Below are positions 9,301 through 17,244 of a stretch of DNA of 64,000 nt, piece after piece. The DNA lies in NCBI RefSeq assembly GCF_000812565.1, contig NZ_JTAM01000022.1:62001-126000 (forward strand). Direction: 5' to 3'. The notes beneath the pieces are model-generated. The model saw nothing but the letters and a program-made list of their open reading frames with translations, searched no databases and was not told the DNA's origin. The stretch's first letter is position 1. Every line of letters begins with the position of its first letter. Both the position numbers and the translations under genes were made by a program. This DNA comes from Flammeovirga sp. OC4 (GTDB taxonomy: Bacteria; Bacteroidota; Bacteroidia; Cytophagales; Flammeovirgaceae).

Positions 9301-10306
9301 GCTTCTGTGCAACTTCTCCAAAAACAAAAAGGTCTGGATTGATCGCCTTAAAAGCATCTAAGAAATACAGTACATCTTCTTTAGACATGTGCTTGATGGT
9401 ATCCCAACGGAATGCATCTACGCCCATTTCAATAAATGTCTTGTAAGCATTGACCAAATACTCTCTTACTAGAGGACTTGATGTATTTAAATCAGGTGTA
9501 TCTCCTGCCAATGCTCTGTTATAAAGGTTTTCGGTATCATCCCAGCCTTGAGCAAAACCATTACCGCTTTGATGGTACCAATCTGCGTCTGTGGTATTGA
9601 CATAAGAAACTGTAGAAGGCCAGTTGTAGTTGGAAAGATCTTCGTTGTAAGGCGCTGGCAATTCCGGCAGATTCGCTCTACTCCAAATCAAGCCATCATC
9701 TGGATTAGGTGTCATTCCATCGTACTCCCAATTTGGGTTAGGTTGCAATGGGTTACCATTTAAATCCTGTCCCCACACTTCTGAAGTATCCGTATTGTAC
9801 TTGATTTCAGCAAAATCTTTAATACCAAAACGTCCAGCGTGATTGGTCACTACATCCAGTACAATTTTCATATCTCTGGCATGCACTTCGTTGATCAGGT
9901 CTTGAAAAGTGGCACCTGGAGATTCCAATCGAGGATCTACTTTTGTAAAATCATAAGCGTGGTAGCCATGGTAATCCAAAGGACTCCAGTTTTGTACAAT
10001 AGGAGTGATCCAAATAGCGGTAAAACCTAAGTCTTTGATATAATCTAGTTTTTGAATTAAGCCCTTAAAATCCCCTTTCCAAGTGACATCATTGGGGTCT
10101 GTAATAGCGGGGTTTATTTCTGGGTCTGGATTATAAGAACTCCATTCATTAGGAACATTATTACTCGGATCTCCATCAAAGAAGCGAGTGGTCATTAGAA
10201 AGTAAATAGTTTCCTCACGAAAATCAGTTTGTGCGAAGAGCATATTGACTCCAACACTCAAACATAAAGAGAGCGACAATAGCCATTTTGTAAATTTCAT
10301 TTTCAT
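6314..10306 (-). CDS. Secreted multidomain alpha-amylase (GH13) with four starch-binding modules and T9SS sorting domain
   Basis: The 1330-residue protein starts with a signal peptide (cleavage after LFAQ, residue 26). A GH13 catalytic domain follows (about 30-590) with all four conserved regions: DVVTNH at 151-156, GVDAFRWD at 295-302 (nucleophile Asp302), the acid/base Glu331 in FGEV, and NHD at 410-412. Behind it, four CBM26-like modules (about 697-782, 876-953, 1057-1137 and 1149-1229; each with a WPG core and a W-Y pair at the end) alternate with three chitobiase C-terminal-like domains carrying the YYTxDGSxP motif (613-693, 796-868, 970-1050). The last 85 residues are a type IX secretion sorting domain. 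It should hydrolyse starch-like glucan at the cell surface or outside the cell. A starch importer is not in the window. Confidence 0.93.
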   Translation of the reverse strand: MKMKFTKWLLSLSLCLSVGVNMLFAQTDFREETIYFLMTTRFFDGDPSNNVPNEWSSYNPDPEINPAITDPNDVTWKGDFKGLIQKLDYIKDLGFTAIWITPIVQNWSPLDYHGYHAYDFTKVDPRLESPGATFQDLINEVHARDMKIVLDVVTNHAGRFGIKDFAEIKYNTDTSEVWGQDLNGNPLQPNPNWEYDGMTPNPDDGLIWSRANLPELPAPYNEDLSNYNWPSTVSYVNTTDADWYHQSGNGFAQGWDDTENLYNRALAGDTPDLNTSSPLVREYLVNAYKTFIEMGVDAFRWDTIKHMSKEDVLYFLDAFKAINPDLFVFGEVAQKRHELHSIEEINPHWYTWRGATNASEPSGMAVIDFYAEASFHGPFEYGEGFGGVKAAARYDHLYADPSTNLLWLDNHDFGPNNDWNKRYGGTDENLAACLNFMFTWRGIPIVYYGTEMRFMAGAFADIHDAEGIKKSINETGRAYYGDVMDQAPSHKIYQHIKKLNAMRSAVPALQKGEWRWNGDNGGNGVGYVRVHGNSEVAVGLAKDGSASFNFTGLTNGVYRDAVTGAEAVVSNGTLNCTVESGSAAVYVLNGPGMIGGNGVGFFQPGEGGPSLPFVSASPAPQRYDNPVEVSLSASLGAGGPYTIYYTTDGSQPSFSSSQYNNTKIAVNDDMDIKAFTVDKDGNSSSVTTFSYRIGEIEGLEVYFKKPSNWNGVNVHYWQEVPAGALPASTWPGPNMTQHDGDWYKYVFENTESVNLLFSDNGSNKTIDLSRNSNGWYDGNTWHSECPDCSVVTPQVPTLMLTQNSNRVSASATENGVIYYTLDGSTPTASSSQYNGEVVLSGNAGDVITLKAIAINSVGSSAVKTVTYTVPTPIEGGMTVYFKTDCSTPRIYFWSVTGGTMTTAWPGENMLASTDYPGFYEYTIDGTCTNLILLCGDTKITGDEMNICGNVWYDNGWIDEPITTPDIEAPTVSISPSGSTFVGSGNITISASDNRDASPTIYYTLDGSTPTSSSTSAEGQVTLSISQTTTVSAIAVDDAGNTSTVSTASFTVTAPSGGFTVYAKDYTHIYHWNASPTGALANATWPGVSMSQSNGWYAFTFPEAVTSSSIIFSNNGGGQTSDLTRNKDGWYVNGQWYDQNPDGNTVTPTGLTVHFKSTWNNPLLHYWNTDNGSTSNWPGVAMTNDGDGWFSYTIPNTSSASLLFHDGNGNQTSDLSRATEGWYKDGQWYNENPEISSARNITSDIEAVEEIKLYPTIVANHFFLQLTLKESKSVGLQIFNLSGQEVYATSTKLFEAGKYELKFDQLNLESGMYLVNIYLDSQKTVKKVIKK

Positions 10307-10661
10307 ACTTTTAGTTGTTTACCAAGTAGGGAACCATGCATCTTTGGGTTTCATTTTATACCCTCTGATAAATAGTTTGCTACTTCATTCAAGTCAGTTA
10401 AATTGTTATTCTTTCCGGAAAGTCACTTCAAGCTGTTTTTACAATGTTAGTGCTTCGGGTACTGGAAAGCGTTCCGATGGATAATAAATGGGTGTTTTTA
10501 GAAAGTGGCACGTAACGGTGGAGGGAAGGGAACTTTATAAATGTTAACTTCAATTGATTTTTAAGATAATTATTTACTTGACTTTATGTTTAGTCATTTG
10601 TTTTTGATTTTCGGAGACTAAAGTAAATTTGGTATCTTTCAGAAAAATAAGATGAATACTT
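10307..10661. other. Divergent promoter region between amylase and ptuA
   Basis: The region holds the ptuA promoter at its right end. Near its middle, GGAA-AGCG-TTCC (10464-10475) is an imperfect dyad of the size bound by LacI-family repressors; whether it controls the amylase is a guess. No open frame of credible composition is present. Confidence 0.4.
10604..10631 (+). promoter_or_regulatory. Putative Bacteroidota promoter of the Septu operon
   Basis: TTG at 10604-10606 and TAAATTTG at 10624-10631 match the -33 and -7 (TAnnTTTG) elements of the Bacteroidota primary sigma factor, with 17 bases between them. The start codon follows 30 bases later. Confidence 0.55.
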
Positions 10662-12062
10662 ATGAAAATTACAGCAATAGAACTCAAAAATTATAAAGGG
10701 TTTGAAAAATTAGATTTTTCTTTACTGTTTAGGAAGAATAATAATGCAGAAGAATATTATAAAGGAAAAGATCTTGAAAAAGAGCATTTAGCTGTATTCA
10801 TTGGCGAAAATGGATCTGGTAAATCATCTTTACTTAATGCTGTCAGATGGATTTTGAAATATGTATTAAACCCTTTTTTCCCTGAATTACCACAAGAGGA
10901 ATTACCTCTACAAGATATAAAAGTCAATGCAGATGACGTTTTAATTAGTTTAAAATTAGAGACAGGTTATGATGCCTCAATAAACGACAAATTATTAACC
11001 AAATCATATGATTTTAAATACTCAAGATATCGATTTATCAGAAACACTGATAAATCTCAAAACGATAATAATGAGGATATTAATAAATTCAGAGATGATT
11101 TAAAAAGTCAATCTATTTTTAATCAATCCTATTTACCCGTTTTTGCGTATTATGGTCCTTCTGTTAATTTCAATAATTATAGAAAAGATATTCATACAGA
11201 ATCATCAGCACTTAATGTTTACTTAAATGCTTTAGATAATATAGGAGAATTTACTGATTTTGAACAATGGTTTATCACAGAACAAGCTGACGAAAGAGAA
11301 TTACAATTTCAAAAAAAGGACTTTACTATTGAGAAAAATACAGTCAGCAACGTCAGAAGAGCCATTGAACTATTTTTAGAAAAGCTTGATGTTTCCACAT
11401 TTGGTAAAATTTCTGTAGCTAAATCTCCACATAATGATAGATCTGAAAGGCTTATGATGCAGATCGAAAAAGAAGGAACAATGATTCCTATTATTAACTT
11501 GTCGGATGGAGAAAAGAAAATAATTCATATGGTAGGTGACCTTGCAAGAAGATGTATTATGTCATCGCCTGTAAATAGCAATTATAAATTTGAGTTTCAA
11601 ATGGCCCAAGGTGTAGTATTAATTGATGAAATTGATCAACACCTTCATCCAAAATGGCAAAAAAACATTATTGGAGCCTTGATGAATACTTTTTTAAATC
11701 TTCAATTTTTAATCACTACTCATTCTCCTCTTATACTATCCAATATACCAAAGGAATATGTTTACCACATTGATAACTTCAAAGTGTCTCAAAACAATAT
11801 CTTTACAGAGGGAAGGAATATTGAAAGTATTTTGGAAGGTGTTCAGGGAGTTGGAGAATTAAGACCAGCAAATATTTCTGAAAAAGTCAATGAATTTTAT
11901 GAACTCCTTGATAAAAAAGACGGACTTGATAAAGCTAAAAAGATTTTCAACGATATTTTCATCAATAGATTTGGAGAAAACGACCCTGAAACTGTAACAG
12001 CTAGAAGAGATCTTGAATTTGCTGAGTGGGAGTTAAACGAGAATAAAAATGAGAAAGATTGA
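10662..12062 (+). CDS. ptuA: Septu-type defence ATPase (PtuA-like)
   Basis: The 466-residue SMC/OLD-like ATPase has Walker A GENGSGKSS at 48-56, the ABC signature LSDGEK at 280-285, Walker B GVVLIDEID at 317-325 and the switch histidine in ITTHSP at 351-356. The N-terminal ITAIELKNYKGFE strand is typical of AAA_21/AAA_23 ATPases of defence systems. The short coiled region between the ATPase halves (about 200-260) is characteristic of PtuA rather than of SMC or RecF. Its stop overlaps the following HNH nuclease gene by 14 bases, the usual arrangement of Septu (PtuA-PtuB). No reverse transcriptase or msr/msd lies next to it, so it is not a retron Ec78-type cassette. The gene is clearly more AT-rich in appearance than the flanking carbohydrate genes, in keeping with horizontal acquisition. 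Confidence 0.85.
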   Translation: MKITAIELKNYKGFEKLDFSLLFRKNNNAEEYYKGKDLEKEHLAVFIGENGSGKSSLLNAVRWILKYVLNPFFPELPQEELPLQDIKVNADDVLISLKLETGYDASINDKLLTKSYDFKYSRYRFIRNTDKSQNDNNEDINKFRDDLKSQSIFNQSYLPVFAYYGPSVNFNNYRKDIHTESSALNVYLNALDNIGEFTDFEQWFITEQADERELQFQKKDFTIEKNTVSNVRRAIELFLEKLDVSTFGKISVAKSPHNDRSERLMMQIEKEGTMIPIINLSDGEKKIIHMVGDLARRCIMSSPVNSNYKFEFQMAQGVVLIDEIDQHLHPKWQKNIIGALMNTFLNLQFLITTHSPLILSNIPKEYVYHIDNFKVSQNNIFTEGRNIESILEGVQGVGELRPANISEKVNEFYELLDKKDGLDKAKKIFNDIFINRFGENDPETVTARRDLEFAEWELNENKNEKD

Positions 12063-12690
12063 TAAACAAGCTTCAAATGAACCTCAATCTTTAAAGAATC
12101 ATAGAAGCACACCAAATACTAATTTTGATGGTTTAGATAAAAGCGACCTTCAAGATGCACTACTGAGAGAACAGTTTTTTCTATGTGCATATTGTATGTG
12201 CAGGATCAACAAAAAGAATATTAATATAGAGCATTACAAACCCAAAAGTAAATACAACAACCTTGAATTAATATATAGCAACCTTTTTGGGGTTTGTGAC
12301 GGAGGGGAAAATATTCCACTTACATCTGGAAAAAAAAGAAAATTACACTGTGATAAAAAGAAGGCAAATCAAGAACTTTTAAAACTTAATCCACTAACAA
12401 ACAGTGTTGATTTACTCTACTTTACTCAAGACGGAACAGTCAAAAGTAGTGATAGTGACATAAGTACTGATATTAAACTTTTAGGATTAAATGAAGGTAT
12501 TTTCTTAAAGAAACATAGAGCCAACTTATTAAAAAGTCTTCAGAGTGAATATTCTAGGTTAAGAGGTAAAAGTCTTGCAGAAAGAAATAACTTTCTCAGA
12601 AGTAAGAAAAAATTTTACAGTCAGGGATTTGAAGGTAAATTACCTGAATATTGTCAGGTGGCTTTACAATGGATAGAAAAGAAACTTTAA
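12049..12690 (+). CDS. ptuB: Septu HNH endonuclease (PtuB-like, TIGR02646 family)
   Basis: The 213-residue protein carries a zinc-finger-type HNH nuclease fold: Cys46-x-x-Cys49 in LCAYC, the catalytic-type Glu61-His62 in IEHYKPKS, Asn78 in YSNLFGVC and a second metal pair at His100-Cys101. This layout matches the TIGR02646 nucleases that accompany PtuA ATPases in Septu and in retron Ec78. The ATG at 12049 lies inside the end of ptuA (different frame), implying translational coupling. In Septu the ATPase is thought to control the nuclease, which cleaves DNA upon phage infection; that is family knowledge, not visible here. Confidence 0.85.
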   Translation: MRKIDKQASNEPQSLKNHRSTPNTNFDGLDKSDLQDALLREQFFLCAYCMCRINKKNINIEHYKPKSKYNNLELIYSNLFGVCDGGENIPLTSGKKRKLHCDKKKANQELLKLNPLTNSVDLLYFTQDGTVKSSDSDISTDIKLLGLNEGIFLKKHRANLLKSLQSEYSRLRGKSLAERNNFLRSKKKFYSQGFEGKLPEYCQVALQWIEKKL

Positions 12691-12696
12691 ATGAAA

Positions 12697-12724
12697 AAAG
12701 ACACAACAAAAATGCCGTGTCTTT
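12697..12724. terminator. Bidirectional terminator between ptuB and the aldehyde dehydrogenase gene
   Basis: AAAGACAC (12697-12704) pairs with GTGTCTTT (12717-12724). The genes converge here; the U tract is better on the minus strand, at the end of the pentose operon. Confidence 0.65.
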
Positions 12725-12759
12725 CCATTTCTAATTCTCATTAAATCTACCTGAATCAT

Positions 12760-14343
12760 CTAAATTACTTTATCTGAATATTCACCGTTAAGCTTTCTGT
12801 AGAGCTGTAAAGGATTTTCGTTTTTAAGTATATCTGGCAGTAATTTGTCTGGTATATTTTGATAGGCAACAAACCTTGCGAAACGCACAATGGCTTCACC
12901 TCCAACACTAGTCGCCCAACCAATTGAAGATGCTGGGTAAGGTCCTCCGTGTTGCATAGAAGGATTCACATCAACACCTGTTGGATAACCGTTGAAAATA
13001 ATTCTACCTACTTTTAATTCTAAGATGTTGATCAATTGTGATGTCAATTCATCATCTCCGTCAGAGTGAATCGTTGCGGTTAATTGTCCTTCTAAATGCT
13101 TTGCTAAACGCAACATATCCTTGTCGCAAGTCACTTCAACAACCAATGTCACTGGACCAAAAATTTCTTCGTGGAGTGATTTATCATTGATGAAGTGATC
13201 TATAGTGGTTTTGAATAATGCATTGGGTGGTGTTTTCTCGTTTTCATTCCACTCTGCCTCGTTGACCCACTCCACATTCGGATTGTTTTTCAAACGGACA
13301 AGTCCATGGTAATAAGAAGAAAGAATACCTTTATTCAACATCACTCCTCTGCTGTTATCATTCAATTGTGAGGCTAAACCATTGATAAACTCCTCATCAA
13401 TGGTTGTTACAATTAAACCGGGGTTGGTACAGAACTGCCCCACACCTAAACAAACAGAAGTTGAAAGCCCTGCAATCAATTCTTCTTTTTTATTTTCTAA
13501 TGCTTTTTTACCAATAAAAACAGGGTTGATACTTCCCATTTCAGCATAAACTGGAATAGGGTCAGGGCGAGATGCTGCAATGTCCATCAAAGCTTTTCCT
13601 CCTTTGAAAGAACCTGTAAACCCTACAGCTTGTGTCAATGGATGCTTTACCAATTTTGCTCCTAAATCATTTCCAACACCTTGTAGTAATGAGAAAACTC
13701 CTTTAGGCATATTGGTTTTGGAAGCCGCAGTTTCAACCGCCTGAGCAAAAAGTTCTGACGTTTCAGGGTGAGAAGGATGTCCTTTCACCACTACAGGATT
13801 TCCTGCCGCTAATGCTGAAGCTGTGTCTCCACCTAAAGAACCAAATGCAAATGGGAAGTTGGAGGCTCCAAAAACAACCACTGGCCCGATGGGACGCATC
13901 ATACGTCTGATATCTGGCTTAGGTACTGGCTGACGGTCAGGAATTGCTGTATCAATACTCGGCTGTGTCCATTGCCCTGTTGCAGCGATACTGGCAAACG
14001 CTCTGATCTGTCCGCACGTTCTTCCTCTTTCACCCGTTAATCTTGGAATTCCCAATCCACTTTCTCTGTGTCCTACTTCTAAAAGTGTATCTCCTAAAGC
14101 TTCAATTTCATCTGCTATTGCATATAGAAATTGTGCGATTTCTTTACCACTTAGATTTCTATATGTTTCAAAAGCATCTTGTGCTTTGTGCATTGCCAAT
14201 TCAATTTCTTTATCCTCTGAAGTATAAAACCTTCCTATCGATTCATCAGTAACTGGGTTGATAGAGGAGAAAAGTTCTCCAGTAGGCTTTAACCATACAC
14301 CTCCTATATAAGAGCTTCCCGAAATAGTTTTTTCTTTAATCAT
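12760..14343 (-). CDS. 2,5-dioxovalerate (alpha-ketoglutarate semialdehyde) dehydrogenase
   Basis: The 527-residue aldehyde dehydrogenase has the catalytic Cys305 in GQFCTNPGL and Glu268 in YAEMGSINP, and the cofactor-binding lysine in VVKGHPSHPETS. These variants, with QFCTNPG and AEMGSINP, are typical of the ketoglutarate-semialdehyde dehydrogenases of the NADP-preferring group used in pentose and hexarate oxidation; general aldehyde dehydrogenases have different surroundings. The last reaction of the Weimberg pathway, semialdehyde to 2-oxoglutarate, is the expected role. It is the final gene of the operon that starts near 21819 and overlaps the GH43 gene by 8 bases. Cytoplasmic. Confidence 0.85.
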   Translation of the reverse strand: MIKEKTISGSSYIGGVWLKPTGELFSSINPVTDESIGRFYTSEDKEIELAMHKAQDAFETYRNLSGKEIAQFLYAIADEIEALGDTLLEVGHRESGLGIPRLTGERGRTCGQIRAFASIAATGQWTQPSIDTAIPDRQPVPKPDIRRMMRPIGPVVVFGASNFPFAFGSLGGDTASALAAGNPVVVKGHPSHPETSELFAQAVETAASKTNMPKGVFSLLQGVGNDLGAKLVKHPLTQAVGFTGSFKGGKALMDIAASRPDPIPVYAEMGSINPVFIGKKALENKKEELIAGLSTSVCLGVGQFCTNPGLIVTTIDEEFINGLASQLNDNSRGVMLNKGILSSYYHGLVRLKNNPNVEWVNEAEWNENEKTPPNALFKTTIDHFINDKSLHEEIFGPVTLVVEVTCDKDMLRLAKHLEGQLTATIHSDGDDELTSQLINILELKVGRIIFNGYPTGVDVNPSMQHGGPYPASSIGWATSVGGEAIVRFARFVAYQNIPDKLLPDILKNENPLQLYRKLNGEYSDKVI

Positions 14344-15952
14344 GAGTCAATTCTTTATAGCTGAAATATTCAAAATCGGCGTGCTGTCTTCTACCTGATA
14401 GATCTTGACAGCAAACACCTACAAACGCTCCTGTAAATGCTGCTCTGTAGCGTACATTTTCATCTCTTACGTACTCATCTGATAGAATACTTCCATCCAA
14501 AACAGGTCCTACTTTCTGCCATTCTCCTTCTTTTACGGCATAGTAGAATTGTAATTGAGCACCATTGTAATCCATTTTCATCCACACTTTTTCTGCGTCT
14601 GAAACATCAATGGGTTCAATTGGTTCTTGCTGATCATACTTATCACAAGTGATGATATACAATTCTTTTTTGGTGCCGTCATCATTCCCCATAATGTGTA
14701 AGTAGTGATAATGGAATGTATTGTAATACGCTACCAAGCCTGCCATTTGTTGGAATGAAACAGGATCAAATTCTACACACGTTTCTGCAACAACATGATG
14801 CTCTTGTACTCTGTGAGCTACTAATGATTGTCTGAAAACTGAGCTTAATGATTCTCTGCCGTACAACCTCAAATAACCTTCTCTATCATTTTGAGTAATC
14901 CAATCTTCCGTCATAGGGACTCTTAAGGCATGAAGATGAATGTCTAATGGCTGATCTGGAGCAAAAGTGATTTTCTCAACCTTAGGCTTTGGTTTGTGTT
15001 CTGGAAGTTGAGGAGCTTCTACTTCTTTTCTCGGCACATTGTTATCCCCCACTTTATACAACCAATCATCTTCTCTCCATTCAAATTTTTCAATGGCTGA
15101 TTCTCTACCTGTAATGCATCTGCCTCTTTCTGTCAATGGTCTTCCTACTAAGAACACACCGTACCACTCTCCATTTTGTGTTTCTACAAACTGACCATGA
15201 CCTGATCTCTGTAAGTAGTTTTGAGGTGCATCTTTACAGGTTATAATGGGGTTTTGAGGATGTACTTCGTAAGGTCCGAATAGGCTTTTTGATCTTGCTA
15301 AAGTCATGGCGTGGTTGAATTCCGTTCCCCCTTCAGCTGTCAATAAATAATAGTAGCCATTTTTCTTGAAAATGTGTGGCCCTTCTGTTCCTCCTAATTC
15401 TGTTCCTGGGAAGATATAATGGATATCACCTATTAACTTCTGCTCTTCTTCAGAATACTCCTGTAATACAATTCCACCGAAAAACTTACGCTTACGGTGA
15501 TCCATTATCATATTAATCATCCATATTTTTCCATCATCATCATGAAAGAAAGAAGAGTCAAACCCGCTTGAATTCAAATACACTGGCTCAGACCATGGCC
15601 CCATAATATCTTTCGCTGTTACTACATAGTTAGGGGTGTCTTTCCATGTTGCACCATCAAAACTCAAGACATTGGTATACAATAAATAGTACGTTTCATT
15701 GTGCTCATTGTAGCTTAAACAAGGCGCCCAAACTCCACCTGAATCAGGCACACCTCTCATGTCTAACTGTGATGCTCTATCTAATGGTCTTGTGATCAGT
15801 TCCCAATTCACTAAATCTTTGGAATGGTGAATCTGATATCCTGGAAACCACTCAAACGTTGATGTTGCTATATAATAATCATCCCCTCTTCTTAGAATAC
15901 TTGGATCTGGATTGAACCCTCTAAGGATAGGATTTTGAATCATTTTTGTCAT
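14336..15952 (-). CDS. GH43 beta-xylosidase, cytoplasmic
   Basis: The 538 residues equal the length of the Selenomonas-type GH43 beta-xylosidase, and the three carboxylates of the five-bladed propeller are in place: Asp16 (NPDPSI), Asp132 (GFDSSFF) and the acid Glu190 (GGTEGPHIF). The C-terminal half (about 335-538) is the beta-sandwich GH43_C2 domain that closes the active site in this subfamily. No signal peptide is present, so it should release xylose from imported xylo-oligosaccharides inside the cell. It sits directly before the semialdehyde dehydrogenase with an 8-base overlap, which links xylan breakdown to pentose oxidation. Confidence 0.87.
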   Translation of the reverse strand: MTKMIQNPILRGFNPDPSILRRGDDYYIATSTFEWFPGYQIHHSKDLVNWELITRPLDRASQLDMRGVPDSGGVWAPCLSYNEHNETYYLLYTNVLSFDGATWKDTPNYVVTAKDIMGPWSEPVYLNSSGFDSSFFHDDDGKIWMINMIMDHRKRKFFGGIVLQEYSEEEQKLIGDIHYIFPGTELGGTEGPHIFKKNGYYYLLTAEGGTEFNHAMTLARSKSLFGPYEVHPQNPIITCKDAPQNYLQRSGHGQFVETQNGEWYGVFLVGRPLTERGRCITGRESAIEKFEWREDDWLYKVGDNNVPRKEVEAPQLPEHKPKPKVEKITFAPDQPLDIHLHALRVPMTEDWITQNDREGYLRLYGRESLSSVFRQSLVAHRVQEHHVVAETCVEFDPVSFQQMAGLVAYYNTFHYHYLHIMGNDDGTKKELYIITCDKYDQQEPIEPIDVSDAEKVWMKMDYNGAQLQFYYAVKEGEWQKVGPVLDGSILSDEYVRDENVRYRAAFTGAFVGVCCQDLSGRRQHADFEYFSYKELTHD

Positions 15953-15983
15953 TTCTTTTTTTATTAAAATATGAATATTTTTT

Positions 15984-16116
15984 GCGGGTTAACACGTAGG
16001 TTAAACCCTATATTGTAGCGGGTTGACACGTAGGTCAACCCCTACGTGAGGTGGGTTGACACATAGGTCAACCCCTACGTGAGGCGGGTCGACACTTAGG
16101 TCGACCCCTACACCAC
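15984..16116. repeat. Array of four 33-bp palindromic repeats
   Basis: Four tandem units begin at 15984, 16018, 16051 and 16084 (34, 33, 33 and 33 bp). Each contains GGGTTGAC-acgtag-GTCAACCC or a variant, followed by a CTACGTGAG-like linker. In the fourth unit both arms change together (GGGTCGAC and GTCGACCC). The stop codon of the dehydrogenase gene (16108-16110) lies within the last unit. The array resembles REP-type palindromes and may stabilise or terminate transcripts. Confidence 0.85.
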
Positions 16117-17058
16117 CTGGCATCGCAGTGCTTCCCCATTTAATGTACGCTCCACTTCTTCGGCAGCATAGCGTTGCAATCTTCTTACACTTGCTTCACT
16201 ATAATAAGAAATATGAGGCGTCATCAGAATATTTTTTGCCGTTCTCAGTGGATGATCTCCTTCCATCGGTTCTGCTTCAAAAACATCGATTCCTGCATTG
16301 GCAATTTCTCCTTGATTCAATGCTTCTGCTAGCTCTTTTGTATGAATCAATGCTCCTCTTGAAGTATTAATCAAAGTTGCTGTAGATTTCATTTTTGACA
16401 ACCTTTGCTGATTGATCAAATGATGTGTCTCAGGTGTGTGAGGTAAATGCAGAGAAAGAATATCAGCCATTTTAATTGCTTCTTCTAATTCCACTTTCTG
16501 AACATTCATGCCTGATAAAACAGCCTGTGATACATAGGGATCATACGCATAACACTTGAAGCCAAAAGCCTGCATTCTTTTTATCGTTTCTCTCCCTATA
16601 CGTCCTGCACCCAATACTACAAAGTTCATGTCTGAAAAAGATTTCAGTGTGGTAGGCGTAGAGGCAGGCCACTGATTTCCTATAATAGAGTCATGCCAAA
16701 ATGGAAGTTGTCTACCTAGTGAAACGGCTAATGATGCTGCATGGTCTGCTACTTCTGCAATACCATAATCTGGAACATTACACACTGCTATTCCATATTT
16801 TTTCGCCGCTTCTAAATCAATATTATCCACCCCTATTCCATACCTCACTATCACTTTAGCGTTGTTTAACTGAGAAAGGATTCTATCTGAATAAATACCG
16901 TACTGTACCAAAAGGGCATCTGCATCTTTTGCTACTTCTATTATTTTATCTTCTTCTTTATGTTGATAGATCTCAAGGTTGAATCCTGCTCTATCACATA
17001 CTTTTTTTTCTTCTTCAAAGGCTCCTGCAAAATTGCAGTCTGAGATTACTACTTTCAT
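16108..17058 (-). CDS. D-isomer-specific 2-hydroxyacid dehydrogenase (CtBP-like)
   Basis: The 316-residue protein has the NAD-binding motif GAGRIGRE, the catalytic arginine in INTSRGALI, the glutamate in DVFEAEP and the histidine in MTPHISYYS, in the order known for D-2-hydroxyacid dehydrogenases. It resembles the C-terminal-binding-protein subgroup. The start is placed at 17058 (MKVVISDC) rather than at 17079, because the longer start lies inside a repeat element. Its role in the pentose operon is unclear: reduction of glyoxylate or another 2-oxoacid from a side branch is possible. The last codons and the stop come from a repeat unit. Confidence 0.8.
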   Translation of the reverse strand: MKVVISDCNFAGAFEEEKKVCDRAGFNLEIYQHKEEDKIIEVAKDADALLVQYGIYSDRILSQLNNAKVIVRYGIGVDNIDLEAAKKYGIAVCNVPDYGIAEVADHAASLAVSLGRQLPFWHDSIIGNQWPASTPTTLKSFSDMNFVVLGAGRIGRETIKRMQAFGFKCYAYDPYVSQAVLSGMNVQKVELEEAIKMADILSLHLPHTPETHHLINQQRLSKMKSTATLINTSRGALIHTKELAEALNQGEIANAGIDVFEAEPMEGDHPLRTAKNILMTPHISYYSEASVRRLQRYAAEEVERTLNGEALRCQVV

Positions 17059-17076
17059 CGTTTTATATTTGTGAAG

Positions 17077-17217
17077 CATGCACCACGACTGAAGTCATGG
17101 GCAGGGGATACTGACTACGACAACACTAAAGTGATGTCTTCGTTTTTAAACCTTCAAGACTTCAGTCTTGATTAGGTTTAATTATCACCTACCCATAGTT
17201 TTAACTATGGTGTACGA
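17077..17217 (-). repeat. Multi-hairpin repeat element, copy 1 (core only)
   Basis: This is a copy of the core of the 200-bp element described at 39641-39840, in reverse orientation. It lies between two genes of the pentose operon. The outer inverted ends found in the full copies cannot be recognised here. Confidence 0.8.
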
Positions 17218-17244
17218 ACTATTGGTTAATTTTATTTCAACACA

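Noticed and set aside
10464-10475. LacI-type operator for the amylase gene
   Set aside because: The centre AGCG is not symmetrical, only four base pairs match per arm, and no second copy was found.
10245-10484. 79-codon frame spanning the amylase start and its upstream region
   Set aside because: It is antisense to the amylase signal peptide and has no protein-like features.
10662-12690. Retron of the Ec78 type
   Set aside because: The ATPase and HNH genes fit, but no reverse transcriptase or msr/msd region is next to them.
15984-16116. CRISPR array
   Set aside because: Units are directly adjacent palindromes without unique spacers, and there are no cas genes.
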